Part shown: positions 30,888-39,351 of the stretch, piece by piece
Numbering within the stretch: the stretch's first letter is position 1
Layout of the letters: every line of letters begins with the position of its first letter
Origin: Dehalococcoidia bacterium
Lineage (GTDB): Bacteria; Chloroflexota; Dehalococcoidia; Dehalococcoidales; SURF-40
Assembly: GCA_003599745.1 (NCBI GenBank)
Contig: QZJL01000026.1
Coordinates: forward strand, 1 to 41,023
Direction: 5' to 3'
Length of the DNA stretch: 41,023 nt
Made by a program: the position numbers and the translations under genes
Notes under the pieces: model-generated
What the model was told of the DNA's origin: nothing
Database searches by the model: none
The model's input: the letters and a program-made list of their open reading frames with translations, nothing else

Positions 30888-31325
30888 ATGATGAAATTAA
30901 TAGAGATGATAGTGGATTCTGTGCGAGAAAACAAAGAACATCCTCAGCCTAATAAGGTCGTGATCTTACGAGAAAGAGAAGGAGAAAGGTATCTTCCTAT
31001 TTGGGTTGTCGAATCCGGAGCCGAATCTATAGCAGTTTGGCTTCAAGGGATTAATTTGCCAAGACCTTTAACTCATGATTTCATTATAGACATAATCAAC
31101 ACTGTCGGACTAAAAATTGATAAAGCAATAATTAATAAACTAGAGAAAGAGACTCACTATGCTATTCTAGTATTATCATCGACTACTAAACATTATGAAA
31201 TCGACTGCCGACCTTCTGACGCGTTGGCAGTCGCCATAAGAGCCAATGCTCCCGTCTTCGCTGACGAGGAAGTTTTGAAAAAAGCAGCAGTGAAGCTACC
31301 TAATTCAATAGACTCTAATACATAA
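30888..31325 (+). CDS. bifunctional nuclease family protein (DUF151)
   Basis: A 145-aa protein of the DUF151/BFN family; characterised plant members degrade DNA and RNA. Typical segments are RYLPIWVVESGAESIA, RPLTHDFI, and EIDCRPSDALAVAIRANAPVFADEEVL, written here in short pieces; the RPSDA motif is diagnostic. There is no C-terminal UVR domain. The ATG pair at 30888/30891 has only a poor ribosome site, and the start is 12 nt after the preceding AT-rich gene, so coupling is likely. Function in bacteria is not settled. The following 233 nt up to 31558 hold only short broken frames. Confidence 0.85.
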   Translation: MMKLIEMIVDSVRENKEHPQPNKVVILREREGERYLPIWVVESGAESIAVWLQGINLPRPLTHDFIIDIINTVGLKIDKAIINKLEKETHYAILVLSSTTKHYEIDCRPSDALAVAIRANAPVFADEEVLKKAAVKLPNSIDSNT

Positions 31326-31558
31326 GATTACAGGCCCATCACTTGAGGAACACGGAATTGTCTTCGCCTTGCCACAGACAAGCTGAAAGCTTTTTGCCCA
31401 ATTAGATTTAGTTCTCGACCAATTTCTCATCAAAGGTCACTTAGAGATTGCTTGAACGTACATATGAAACGGAAGACATCCCGATGACGCCATAGAAGCC
31501 CTAGCAAGTGTAAAATTAGCTGATTTCCAAACAGAAGGTCTGTCCAAATTGTAACTTG

Positions 31559-32146
31559 CTACCTGACCAGCAGCCCTTTTTGCACCATCTCAAAGAACCC
31601 CTCGGCAATCTCGTCATGGGAAAGCCGTCCCTGGGGGTGATACCAGAACAATAGCGAGTTGCACAGCCCGATGATAGCCAGCGACGCCAGACGGATATCT
31701 AGCTTGCGGTAAATGCTTTTTTTGACGGCTTCCTCGAGGGTGCGGGCAAGCAATTTGTTACGCCGGTCGATGATGCGGTTCACCTCGGACATCTCCAGTG
31801 AAGCCAGCACGTGCCGCTCGGTCAAAAACAGCGTCCCCGCCTCACGGAACTCGGCATTGAAGCGCACGTGCTCCCGGATGATTTCTTTTAGCCGCTGCTC
31901 CGGCACGAGGTCGGCTTTCTCGACTCTCACCAGCCCCTCGTTCAAAGAGTTGACCGCCTGGGAGATAATGTCAGCCAACAGGCGCTCTTTAGAGTCAATA
32001 TAGTAATAGAGGCTGCCCTTGAGCATGCCGACTTCCTTAGCGATATCCTGGAGCGTCGTACCGTGGTATGTCCGGTCGCAGAACATGCGGGCGGCGATTT
32101 TCAGGATTTGCTCCTTGCGCGAACCGCCTTCGATTTCTTCAGGCAT
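31559..32146 (-). CDS. TetR-family transcriptional regulator
   Basis: A 195-aa repressor-type protein. The N-terminal helix-turn-helix covers about residues 10-55 (ILKIAARMFCDRTYHGTT, then DIAKEVGMLKGSLYYYIDSKERLL), the TetR signature. The C-terminal helices would bind an effector; the relatives by pattern are FadR/AcrR-type regulators that sense acyl-CoAs. ATG 32146 has AGGAGG 6 nt upstream, better than the extended frame to 32173. It is divergent from the SDR-to-AOR cluster and almost certainly regulates it; a dyad in the shared gap is a likely site. Confidence 0.88.
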   Translation of the reverse strand: MPEEIEGGSRKEQILKIAARMFCDRTYHGTTLQDIAKEVGMLKGSLYYYIDSKERLLADIISQAVNSLNEGLVRVEKADLVPEQRLKEIIREHVRFNAEFREAGTLFLTERHVLASLEMSEVNRIIDRRNKLLARTLEEAVKKSIYRKLDIRLASLAIIGLCNSLLFWYHPQGRLSHDEIAEGFFEMVQKGLLVR

Positions 32147-32224
32147 AACTTGCCTCCTATGTGTCAATGACAAATCAATTCGTTTCCGACACCAAAAGAT
32201 ACATTACCAACCCCTGACCTGCGC

Positions 32225-32253
32225 TTGACAAAGATACCCTATTGCTCTAGCAT
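32225..32253 (+). promoter_or_regulatory. sigma70-like promoter of the SDR-AOR operon
   Basis: Perfect TTGACA (32225-32230), 17-bp spacer, TAGCAT (32248-32253), leading to an untranslated leader of about 175 nt before the ATG at 32436. Confidence 0.5.
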
Positions 32254-32273
32254 ATAACTGGCATTATATCAAA

Positions 32274-32287
32274 CAAACGCTAGTTTG
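32274..32287. promoter_or_regulatory. candidate TetR operator
   Basis: CAAAC-GCTA-GTTTG is a perfect dyad about 14 bp downstream of the likely transcription start of the catabolic operon, between it and the divergent TetR gene. Its position would block early elongation or initiation. Confidence 0.45.
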
Positions 32288-32346
32288 GCGATACCCCAAA
32301 AAGCAGGGTGTCATAGAGGGGCGAAGCCACTCTAAAAGTAAATTAA

Positions 32347-32390
32347 CCCCTTCCTGCCCAAATCCATCAGGGAAGGGGACATAAGGGGAT
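32347..32390. repeat. dispersed CCCCTT palindrome
   Basis: CCCCTTCCTG (32347-32356) pairs with CAGGGAAGGGG (32368-32378) with one bulge, followed by ACATAAGGGGAT. It resembles the palindrome at 30221. It lies in the leader of the operon and could also form an RNA hairpin there. Confidence 0.4.
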
Positions 32391-32435
32391 AGGTTACAAA
32401 ACTATTTCTTAACACCCCGAAGGAGGATTGCGCGA

Positions 32436-33203
32436 ATGAGACTGAAAGACAAGGTAGCCATCGTTACCGGGGGCGGTCAGGGCATCGGCCAGGCCATCGC
32501 CATGGGGCTGGCAGAGGAGGGCGCCGCGGTGGTCATCGGCCAGCGGCACGCCGAGCGGGCTGATGCGGTCGCCAAAGACATTATCGCCAAAGGCGGCAAG
32601 GCGGTCGGCACCAGCCTGGATATATCAAGTCAGGCGCCCTGCGATGCCATCTGCCAGCTCGCCAAAGACAAGTTCGGCGGGCTGGACATCCTGGTCAACA
32701 ACGCCGCGCTCTACGGCGACATTGACTTCAAGCGCTGGAGCGACTGGACCGAAGAAGAGTGGGCCAACAGCTTCAACATCAACGTCGTCGGCGGCTGGCG
32801 CATGTGTAAGGCGGCGGTGCCCCTGATGCGGGAACGCGGCAAGGGCAAGATTGTCAACATCAGCTCGGCCACGGTGCACCAGGGCTTCCATGGCCTGCTG
32901 CCCTACACCAGCTCCAAGGCGGCGGTTATCTCCAATACCCGGGGAATATCCAAGGCGCTGGGACGCTACAACATCACCGTGAACTGCCTAGCCATCGGCT
33001 ACGTGGCCACCGAGGCTTCTTTGAAAATGGCGAGCTACTCCGAGGCGGGCGAAAAAGCCCTGATTGCGATGCGCGCCATCCAGCGCCGGCAGGTGGCCGA
33101 AGACCAGGTAGGCACCGTGCTTTACTTCGCCACCGACGAATCTGACTTCGTCACCGGCCAGTGCGTCTGCGTGGACGGCGGCACCGAATTCACCGGCATG
33201 TAA
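32436..33203 (+). CDS. short-chain dehydrogenase/reductase
   Basis: A 255-aa classical SDR that oxidises or reduces an alcohol/ketone with NAD(P). The cofactor motif TGGGQGIG is at about residues 12-19, NNAA replaces the usual NNAG, and the catalytic Ser (NISSA), Tyr and Lys (YTSSK) are all in place. A C-terminal CVDGGTEFTGM closes the fold. AGGAGG precedes the ATG. It is the first gene of a five-gene same-strand cluster, with 31 nt before the next gene. It probably handles an alcohol intermediate of the pathway. Confidence 0.92.
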   Translation: MRLKDKVAIVTGGGQGIGQAIAMGLAEEGAAVVIGQRHAERADAVAKDIIAKGGKAVGTSLDISSQAPCDAICQLAKDKFGGLDILVNNAALYGDIDFKRWSDWTEEEWANSFNINVVGGWRMCKAAVPLMRERGKGKIVNISSATVHQGFHGLLPYTSSKAAVISNTRGISKALGRYNITVNCLAIGYVATEASLKMASYSEAGEKALIAMRAIQRRQVAEDQVGTVLYFATDESDFVTGQCVCVDGGTEFTGM

Positions 33204-33234
33204 CCCGAAAACCACGAATACTGGAGGAAAACCA

Positions 33235-34656
33235 ATGGCGCTGAAAGATGATTTAGCCGCCATACTGGGGTCAGACTACGTTTCCGATGACCCCGAGATA
33301 CTGGCGAAATACGCTGCGGACTGGAGCCTTGTCCAGCCGAGGCAGCCTGATGTGGTGGCGCGCCCCGGTAATACCGAGGAAGTGCAGGCGGTCATAAAAA
33401 ACGCCAGCGACCGTGGTATCCCGGTGACGCCGCGTTCATCCGGTGTCGGCTACTACGGCGGCGGCATCCCCTCCCAGGGCGGCATCATCGTTGACCTGGG
33501 CCGCATGAACAAAATATTGCAGATTGACCCGCGTAACAAGAAGGTAAAAATTGAGGCGGGTGCCACCTGGGCACAGGTGCAGGCGGAAGCCGCCAGGTCG
33601 GGCATGATGGTCTGCAGCCCGCTGCTGCCTCATCCGGCGAAGTCGGTGGTCACCAGCGCCCTGGAACGTGAGCCAATCCTCATTCCCAAGACGGAATACA
33701 GCGACCAGGTGCTCACCCAGGAGCTGGTGCTCGCCAGCGGCGAGCTTTTCTGGACGGGTACGGCGCTGGGCAAGGCCATGAAAGACCAGTGCTTCCCCGA
33801 CGCCTTCGTACCCGGCGCCCGGCTCTGGAACGGCGCCCAGGGCACGCTCGGCATCACCACCTGGGCGAATATCAAAGCCGAGTTTCTGCCGGTCAAGGAC
33901 AGGACCTTCTTCATAGCCTTCGACCGCCCGGACGATATGGTCGAGGCGCTCTACCGCATCGAGCGCCGCATGCTCGGCTACGAGTGCCTGGCTTTAAACC
34001 GCACCAACCTGGCGGCCATACTCGGCAGTGGAGGCGAAAAGGCCAAAGACAAGCTGTCTCCCTGGACGATAATTCTAATTGTTTCTGCCCTGGACTATTT
34101 CCCCGATGAGAAAATCGCCTACGAAGAAGAATCGCTGGCCGAGATAGCCAAGTCGCTAAAATTCAAAACCACGCACACTTTAGCCGGAATCACCGGGCTT
34201 GACGCCAAACTACCCGCCGTGCTCAGAAAACCCTGGGCGGACGAGCCTTACTGGAAACACCGCCAGGCCGGGGCCTCCACCGACATCTTCTTCCACACTA
34301 CCTTAGACCGCGCTGCCGAGTTCGAGGAAGCCATCAACAAAATAGCCGTCGCCGGTGGCTTCGATACCGCCGACGTTGGCGGCTATTTGCAGCCGCTCGA
34401 CCGGGGGCGCGCCGGCTTTCTCCAGTTCGGCCTGCGTTACCACCCGGAAGATAATGCCGAGGTCAGCCGGGCAAGGGAGTTCCACCGGCAGGCCAGCGAG
34501 ACGGTCGCCAGAATGGGCGGCTTCTTCACCACTCCCTACGGCGGGTGGGCCGACCTGGTCTATTCTCACACCGCCGGCTACACCTCGACCCTGAAAATCG
34601 TAAAAGACGCCTACGACCCCAAACACATCCTCAACCCCGGCAAACTGTGTTTCTAG
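33235..34656 (+). CDS. FAD-linked oxidase, GlcD/VAO-type (first copy)
   Basis: A 473-aa flavoenzyme with an FAD-binding type 4 (PCMH) domain. PDVVARPGNTEEVQAVI, TPRSSGVGYYGG and GGIIVDLGRMNKI are the FAD-binding strands. GAQGTLGITTWANIK follows, and the C-terminal cap ends in YDPKHILNPGKLCF. Such enzymes oxidise 2-hydroxy acids or aromatic alcohols. The Fe-S protein gene starts 12 nt later, the usual arrangement for a flavin subunit that passes electrons to a CCG-type iron-sulfur partner, as in glycolate or lactate oxidase complexes. Substrate is not evident. Confidence 0.88.
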   Translation: MALKDDLAAILGSDYVSDDPEILAKYAADWSLVQPRQPDVVARPGNTEEVQAVIKNASDRGIPVTPRSSGVGYYGGGIPSQGGIIVDLGRMNKILQIDPRNKKVKIEAGATWAQVQAEAARSGMMVCSPLLPHPAKSVVTSALEREPILIPKTEYSDQVLTQELVLASGELFWTGTALGKAMKDQCFPDAFVPGARLWNGAQGTLGITTWANIKAEFLPVKDRTFFIAFDRPDDMVEALYRIERRMLGYECLALNRTNLAAILGSGGEKAKDKLSPWTIILIVSALDYFPDEKIAYEEESLAEIAKSLKFKTTHTLAGITGLDAKLPAVLRKPWADEPYWKHRQAGASTDIFFHTTLDRAAEFEEAINKIAVAGGFDTADVGGYLQPLDRGRAGFLQFGLRYHPEDNAEVSRAREFHRQASETVARMGGFFTTPYGGWADLVYSHTAGYTSTLKIVKDAYDPKHILNPGKLCF

Positions 34657-34668
34657 GAGGAGACGACA

Positions 34669-35958
34669 TTGAGCGCCGAAGAAAGAAAACCCTCCCTGCC
34701 CACCGACGAGTTTAACCGAAAGTGGTACTGGGACTTCCGTAAGAATGCCTGGTACTGCCTGCGCTGCAATAACTGCAAGTGGATTGACAACTGGGAGGTC
34801 AAGGACGCCCGCTTCGCGCGCATCTGCCCCTCCAACGCCTACTACCTCTTCGATACCTACGCCGCCCAGGGGCGTATGGACGTGAGCCTCGACCTGATTG
34901 ACGGCGTCTTGAAATACGAGGACGACCCCGAGATTCTGGACATCCTTTACGCCTGCAACACCTGCGGTGGCTGCGACGTGATGTGCAAGGGCGTCCACGA
35001 TATGAGTCCCATCAATGTGATTTTGGAAATGCGCGCCAAAATGGTCGAGGACGGCCAGCTGCTGCCCCAGTACCTGCCAATACTCGAAAGCCTGCGCCGG
35101 GAAGACAACACCATGCTGGGGAAAAAGGCCGACCGGGGCAAGTGGGCCGAGGGGCTGGGTATCAAGAACCTCGCCGAGGAGAGCGCCGAGGTCGCCTTCT
35201 TCACCGGCTGCCGCTTCAGCTTCGACGAGGAGCTGTGGAAAATCCCCCGCGCCATCGCTGGAATTTTCAAGGACGCTGGGGTAGACTTCGGCATCATGGG
35301 CAAGGACGAAAACTGCTGCGGCTCACGCCCCGCCCAGATGGGCTTCAAGGGCGAGTTCACCAAGTATGCCGAGAACAACATTGACGCCTGGAAAAACGCC
35401 GGCGTCAAGACGGTGGTCACCGCCTGCTCCGACGGCTACTATGCCATGAAACGCCTCTACCCCGAGGTCGGCTCGAAGGTGGAAGTGCTGCACATGGTCG
35501 AGTTTCTCGCCCGGCTTATCGAGCAGGGCAAAATCAAGCTTACGAAAAAAGTGCCGATGAAGGTCACCTACCACGACCCCTGCCACCTGGGCAGGCGGCT
35601 CTCGCAGGCCATCAGCGTTTTCAACCCCAACGAGCGCTCGATGGGCATCTACGAGCCGCCGCGTGACATTATCAAGGCCATCCCCGGCGTGGAAATGGTG
35701 GAAATGTTCCGCAACCGCGAGTGCGCCTGGTGCTGCGGCGCCGGCGGCGGCGTCATCGACACCTACCCCGACTTCAACAGCTATACCGCGACCCAGCGCA
35801 TTATCGAAGCTCAGGAGACCGGTGCCGAGGCCATCGTCACCGCCTGCCCCTGGTGCGAGCGCAGCCTTGGGGACGCCATCAAGGAAACAGGTGCAAAAAT
35901 CAAGGTTATTGACCTGGTGGAACTGGTGGATAGCGCCCGCCAGCGAGGAGGTAAGTAA
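34669..35958 (+). CDS. CCG-domain iron-sulfur oxidoreductase subunit
   Basis: A 429-aa (Fe-S)-binding protein. Two cysteine clusters near the N-terminus (CLRCNNC with CPS, and CNTCGGCDVMC) would hold [4Fe-4S] centres. Two CCG-type domains follow (ENCCGSRP with HDPCHLG, and CAWCCGAGGG with ACPWCERSL), as in HdrD, GlpC and LutA. These domains pass electrons to quinone, menaquinone or a disulfide. TTG start at 34669 with AGGAGG 8 nt upstream. Its stop overlaps the next ATG by 1 nt (TAATG). It is probably the shared electron sink of the two FAD oxidases flanking it. Confidence 0.9.
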   Translation: MSAEERKPSLPTDEFNRKWYWDFRKNAWYCLRCNNCKWIDNWEVKDARFARICPSNAYYLFDTYAAQGRMDVSLDLIDGVLKYEDDPEILDILYACNTCGGCDVMCKGVHDMSPINVILEMRAKMVEDGQLLPQYLPILESLRREDNTMLGKKADRGKWAEGLGIKNLAEESAEVAFFTGCRFSFDEELWKIPRAIAGIFKDAGVDFGIMGKDENCCGSRPAQMGFKGEFTKYAENNIDAWKNAGVKTVVTACSDGYYAMKRLYPEVGSKVEVLHMVEFLARLIEQGKIKLTKKVPMKVTYHDPCHLGRRLSQAISVFNPNERSMGIYEPPRDIIKAIPGVEMVEMFRNRECAWCCGAGGGVIDTYPDFNSYTATQRIIEAQETGAEAIVTACPWCERSLGDAIKETGAKIKVIDLVELVDSARQRGGK

Positions 35959-37583
35959 TGCCTTACGGTGATGAAAAGCACAGCTTGATTTTTCAGGAAC
36001 TGACAAATATCCTGGGCGAGGAAAACGTGCGCCATGGCACGGCCACCATGACCGCCTACTCCCGCTGCCTTTTCGCGGTCGCCACCTTGAACCGCGCCCG
36101 CAAGCCGGAGTTCGTGGTGCTGCCCCGCGATACGCAGGATATCCAGAATATCGCCAGGCTGGCGACGCGCTACGAGTTCCCTTACTCAATCATGGGTTCC
36201 GGGGTGATGATGCCCCTGCACAGCGCCGCCAAGCGCTACTGGTGCATCATTGACCCCAAGCGCATGAACCGCGTCGAAGTTGACGAAAAGAACATGTTCG
36301 CCGTCATCCAGCCCTACGTCACCCACGCCCAGTTACAGGCCGAGGCGATGAAGCGCGGGCTTTTTAACGGCATACCCCTGGTGGGGGCGCAGGCGATGGC
36401 GCTCGCCAATCACGTCTGGCACGGCTGGCACGGCAGCGCCTACCGCACTGGTTTCGCCACCCGCAACATCCTGGGTATGGAGTGGGTGCTGCCCACCGGC
36501 GACATCATGACCACCGGCTCGCTGGCGGTGCCCAACGCCGGCTACTTCTGGGGCGAAGGCCCCGGCCCCGACCTGCGCAACCTGCGCAAGGGTCTGGTCT
36601 CGGAAAACGGCTCGCTGGGCATCATCACCAAACTGGCGGTGAAGCTCCACCCCTGGCCCGGCCCGAAGTACTTCCCGGTGGCCGACATCCGCCCCTGCAA
36701 GACGAGCGAGCTGCCTGATGACTTCCAATGGCACTTTATCAACTACCCCACCGAGAAGGCCTGCGCCGACGGCATGTACGCCATCGGCAAGGCGGAGATT
36801 GGCGGCATCATGCAGCGCTGGGGCACCCAGCTCATCGCCTGGGAATACGCCAAGTCCAACGAGGAATACTTGAAGCTGCTCGAAGAAGGCTACTGGCGCA
36901 AGGAGTGCCTCAACCTGGTCGCCATCTGCCTTTTCCCCTTCACCTCGGCGAAACAGGTCGCCTATGAGGAAAAGGTGCTGTCCTGCATCATCGAAAGGAC
37001 CGGCGGTAAAGAGGTTAGCCAGGAAGTCTATGATAAACTTAAGCCCTTTGTCGCCAACACTCTCATCCGCGATAACTACGGCTTTCGCTGGACGAGGCCG
37101 GGCAACACCATGCACACCTCGATGCTTTTTGCCGACTCGCTGGACGCGGTTTTCAACGCCCAGGAAGAGCACTGGCAGCACATCGAAGGCTACAAACCGC
37201 CCTTCCTCGACGACAACGGCGAGTCCGCCTGGGTGCTGCCCTTCGACTTCTGCCATTCCGGCGGCTGCACGGTTGACCAGAGCCACGAAAAGCTGGAACC
37301 GGTCTGCCAGGAAGTCATGAAAGAGGCCATGGACTGGCTGCAGCACGACATCAAGGCCGGGATGTGCGCTTTCACCACCAACCTGGCGCCGGCGGATGTC
37401 GTGGGCCCGAAATTCGCCAACTACCACCTGCCGCTGGCGAAAATCAAGAAAGCCCTCGACCCCAAGAACGTCGCCAACGCTGGCCGTTTCATTGATGTGG
37501 CGAGAGTGGAAAAAGCCCAGCAGGAAGCCGCCGAGAAGGCCAAAGCCCAGCAGCCCCCGCCGGAAGCACCGAAGGCTCATTAG
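35958..37583 (+). CDS. FAD-linked oxidase, 4-cresol dehydrogenase/vanillyl-alcohol oxidase type
   Basis: A 541-aa flavoprotein of the VAO/PCMH family. The FAD domain includes KPEFVVLPRDTQDIQNI and YSIMGSGVMM. The segment GEGPGPDLRNL, followed by SENGSLGIITKLAVKL, matches the GPGPxL and GIVTK region of p-cresol methylhydroxylase and vanillyl-alcohol oxidase. The C-terminal tail of about 30 residues is Ala/Gln/Pro-rich. Family members hydroxylate or oxidise para-alkylphenols. Here no cytochrome c partner is present, and the adjacent CCG iron-sulfur protein probably takes the electrons. The 1-nt overlap with that gene argues for a tight complex. Confidence 0.87.
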   Translation: MPYGDEKHSLIFQELTNILGEENVRHGTATMTAYSRCLFAVATLNRARKPEFVVLPRDTQDIQNIARLATRYEFPYSIMGSGVMMPLHSAAKRYWCIIDPKRMNRVEVDEKNMFAVIQPYVTHAQLQAEAMKRGLFNGIPLVGAQAMALANHVWHGWHGSAYRTGFATRNILGMEWVLPTGDIMTTGSLAVPNAGYFWGEGPGPDLRNLRKGLVSENGSLGIITKLAVKLHPWPGPKYFPVADIRPCKTSELPDDFQWHFINYPTEKACADGMYAIGKAEIGGIMQRWGTQLIAWEYAKSNEEYLKLLEEGYWRKECLNLVAICLFPFTSAKQVAYEEKVLSCIIERTGGKEVSQEVYDKLKPFVANTLIRDNYGFRWTRPGNTMHTSMLFADSLDAVFNAQEEHWQHIEGYKPPFLDDNGESAWVLPFDFCHSGGCTVDQSHEKLEPVCQEVMKEAMDWLQHDIKAGMCAFTTNLAPADVVGPKFANYHLPLAKIKKALDPKNVANAGRFIDVARVEKAQQEAAEKAKAQQPPPEAPKAH

Positions 37584-37600
37584 AGGTGCAGGAGAGAGCG

Positions 37601-39337
37601 ATGGACAAGTTTATCCGGGTTGATATGAGCACGGGGAAAGTCAACACCAGCCCTATCCCCGATGAGTATAAAGGGCTGGGAGGACGGGGACTTACATCGA
37701 CCGTCATCGCCCGCGAGGTTGACCCGAGGGCGCATGCTTTAGCCGGCGAAAACAAGCTGGTCATCTCTCCGGGGCTGCTTTCCGGCACGCCCGCCGCCTG
37801 CTCGGGAAGACTTTCCTTCGGGGCGAAAAGCCCGCTCACCGGCGGTATCAAGGAGTCCTCGCCGGGCGGCGTCAACGCCATGAAGCTGGCCCGCCTGGGC
37901 ATCGCCGCTATCATCGTCGAGGGGCTGCCGCCTAAAGATGAGCTTCATCTGCTGCACGTTGACCGCGAAGGCGCTCACCTGGAGCCGGCGGGCAAGCTGA
38001 AGGGGCTGGGCAACAACGCCGCCGTCGCCGCCCTGACCGAAGAGTTCGGCGACAGGGTGGGCTATTTGAGCATCGGCCAGGCGGGCGAAATGAAGCTCGC
38101 GGCAAGCTCCGTCGCCGCCACCGACATGGAAAACCGTCCCAACCGCCACGCCGGGCGCGGGGGGCTGGGCGCGGTGATGGGGTCAAAAGGCTTAAAAGCC
38201 ATCATCCTCGACGAGCGCGGTACCGGCCCCATTGACCTGGTTAACTCAAGTGAGTTTTTACGCTTTAACAAGATGTGGTCGGGGGCGGTGCTGGCTGACC
38301 CGGCCACCGGTAAAGGCATGCCCATCTACGGCTCGCCGTCGGCGGTCGCCATCCTCAACCAGGAAGGGGGGCTACCCACCCGTAATTTCCGCTACGGCCA
38401 GTTCGAAAAAGTTGAAGAAGTCTCCGGCAAGAAGCTGCGCCAGACATTGAAAGAGCGCGGCGCCAAGATGACCATGCCCTGCTCGCCCGGCTGCGTGGTG
38501 CGCTGCCACCGCAATTACCACGGCAAGGACGGCCGGTTCGCCGGCAAGTCACCTGAATATGAGACATTATGGGCTTTCGGCCCCAATCTGGAGATTGGCG
38601 ACCTGGATGCCATTGCCGAACTTGGCAACCTCTGCAACGACTACGGGGTGGATACGATTGACACCGGCGTGGCGGTCGCCATGGCGATGGAAGCGGGCAT
38701 TATCAAATTCGGCGACGCTCAGGGGGCGCTTGAGCTGGTGCGGGAAATTGGCCGCGGCAGCTACCTGGGGCGCATCATGGGCAGCGGCGCCGCTACTGCC
38801 GCCCGGGTTTTCGGCGTGGCGCGCGTGCCGGTGGTCAAAGGGCAGGCCATGGTCGCCTACGACCCGCGCGTTATCAAGGGCATGGGCGTTACCGAGTCCA
38901 CGTCCACAATGGGGGCCGACCATGGGGCGGGCTACATGGTGGGCGTGAACCTGGGCTGGGTGCCCAACTGGCGCAAGGTCCCCAAGCTCAGCACCGAGGG
39001 ACAGGTGGAAGCCTCGCGGGCTATTCAGACCTTCCAGATTGCGATGGACTCGACCGGCCTCTGCCAGTTCACCCACACCCCCCTGCTCAACTCGAAGGAG
39101 GGAATGGAAGGCGTGGTCGGCATGCTCAACACCAAGTTCGACTGGCGGTGGCAGGAAGCCGACTTTATGGCCTGGGGAGAGAAGCTGCTGAAAATCGAGC
39201 ACGAATATAATATTGCCGCCGGCCTCGGCCCGGAGTCCGACCGGCTGCCGCTGTTTTTCTACAAAGAGCCGATCGCGCCGCTAGGCGCGGTCTTCGATGT
39301 GCCGGAAAAAGAGATGGGAAAGTTCTATAACTTCTAG
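37601..39337 (+). CDS. aldehyde:ferredoxin oxidoreductase (tungsten/molybdopterin)
   Basis: A 578-aa AOR-family enzyme that oxidises aldehydes to acids with ferredoxin as acceptor. The pterin-binding N-terminal domain shows GGRGL, SGRLSFGAKSPLTGGI and RHAGRGGLGAVMGSKGLKAI, quoted in pieces. The [4Fe-4S] ligands are CSPGCVVRC, and a distal Cys is in STGLCQF. The length is near the family's ~600 aa. ATG 37601 (AGGAGAG upstream) is preferred over GTG 37586. It is the last gene of the SDR-oxidase cluster, 17 nt after the VAO-type gene, and would take the aldehyde formed upstream. The enzyme is oxygen-sensitive, pointing to an anaerobic host. Confidence 0.93.
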   Translation: MDKFIRVDMSTGKVNTSPIPDEYKGLGGRGLTSTVIAREVDPRAHALAGENKLVISPGLLSGTPAACSGRLSFGAKSPLTGGIKESSPGGVNAMKLARLGIAAIIVEGLPPKDELHLLHVDREGAHLEPAGKLKGLGNNAAVAALTEEFGDRVGYLSIGQAGEMKLAASSVAATDMENRPNRHAGRGGLGAVMGSKGLKAIILDERGTGPIDLVNSSEFLRFNKMWSGAVLADPATGKGMPIYGSPSAVAILNQEGGLPTRNFRYGQFEKVEEVSGKKLRQTLKERGAKMTMPCSPGCVVRCHRNYHGKDGRFAGKSPEYETLWAFGPNLEIGDLDAIAELGNLCNDYGVDTIDTGVAVAMAMEAGIIKFGDAQGALELVREIGRGSYLGRIMGSGAATAARVFGVARVPVVKGQAMVAYDPRVIKGMGVTESTSTMGADHGAGYMVGVNLGWVPNWRKVPKLSTEGQVEASRAIQTFQIAMDSTGLCQFTHTPLLNSKEGMEGVVGMLNTKFDWRWQEADFMAWGEKLLKIEHEYNIAAGLGPESDRLPLFFYKEPIAPLGAVFDVPEKEMGKFYNF

Positions 39338-39351
39338 GGCAGCGAAGGGAT

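Noticed and set aside
31326-31558. Small gene in the gap after the DUF151 gene
   Set aside because: Short open pieces exist (one ends DFQTEGLSKL), but all are broken by stops and lack starts and ribosome sites. At best it is an unidentifiable remnant.
36333-37580. 415-codon minus-strand open frame opposite the VAO-type oxidase
   Set aside because: Its composition (His/Ala/Gly-rich, no domain) is typical of the complement of a GC-rich gene, and the plus strand has clear flavoprotein motifs.
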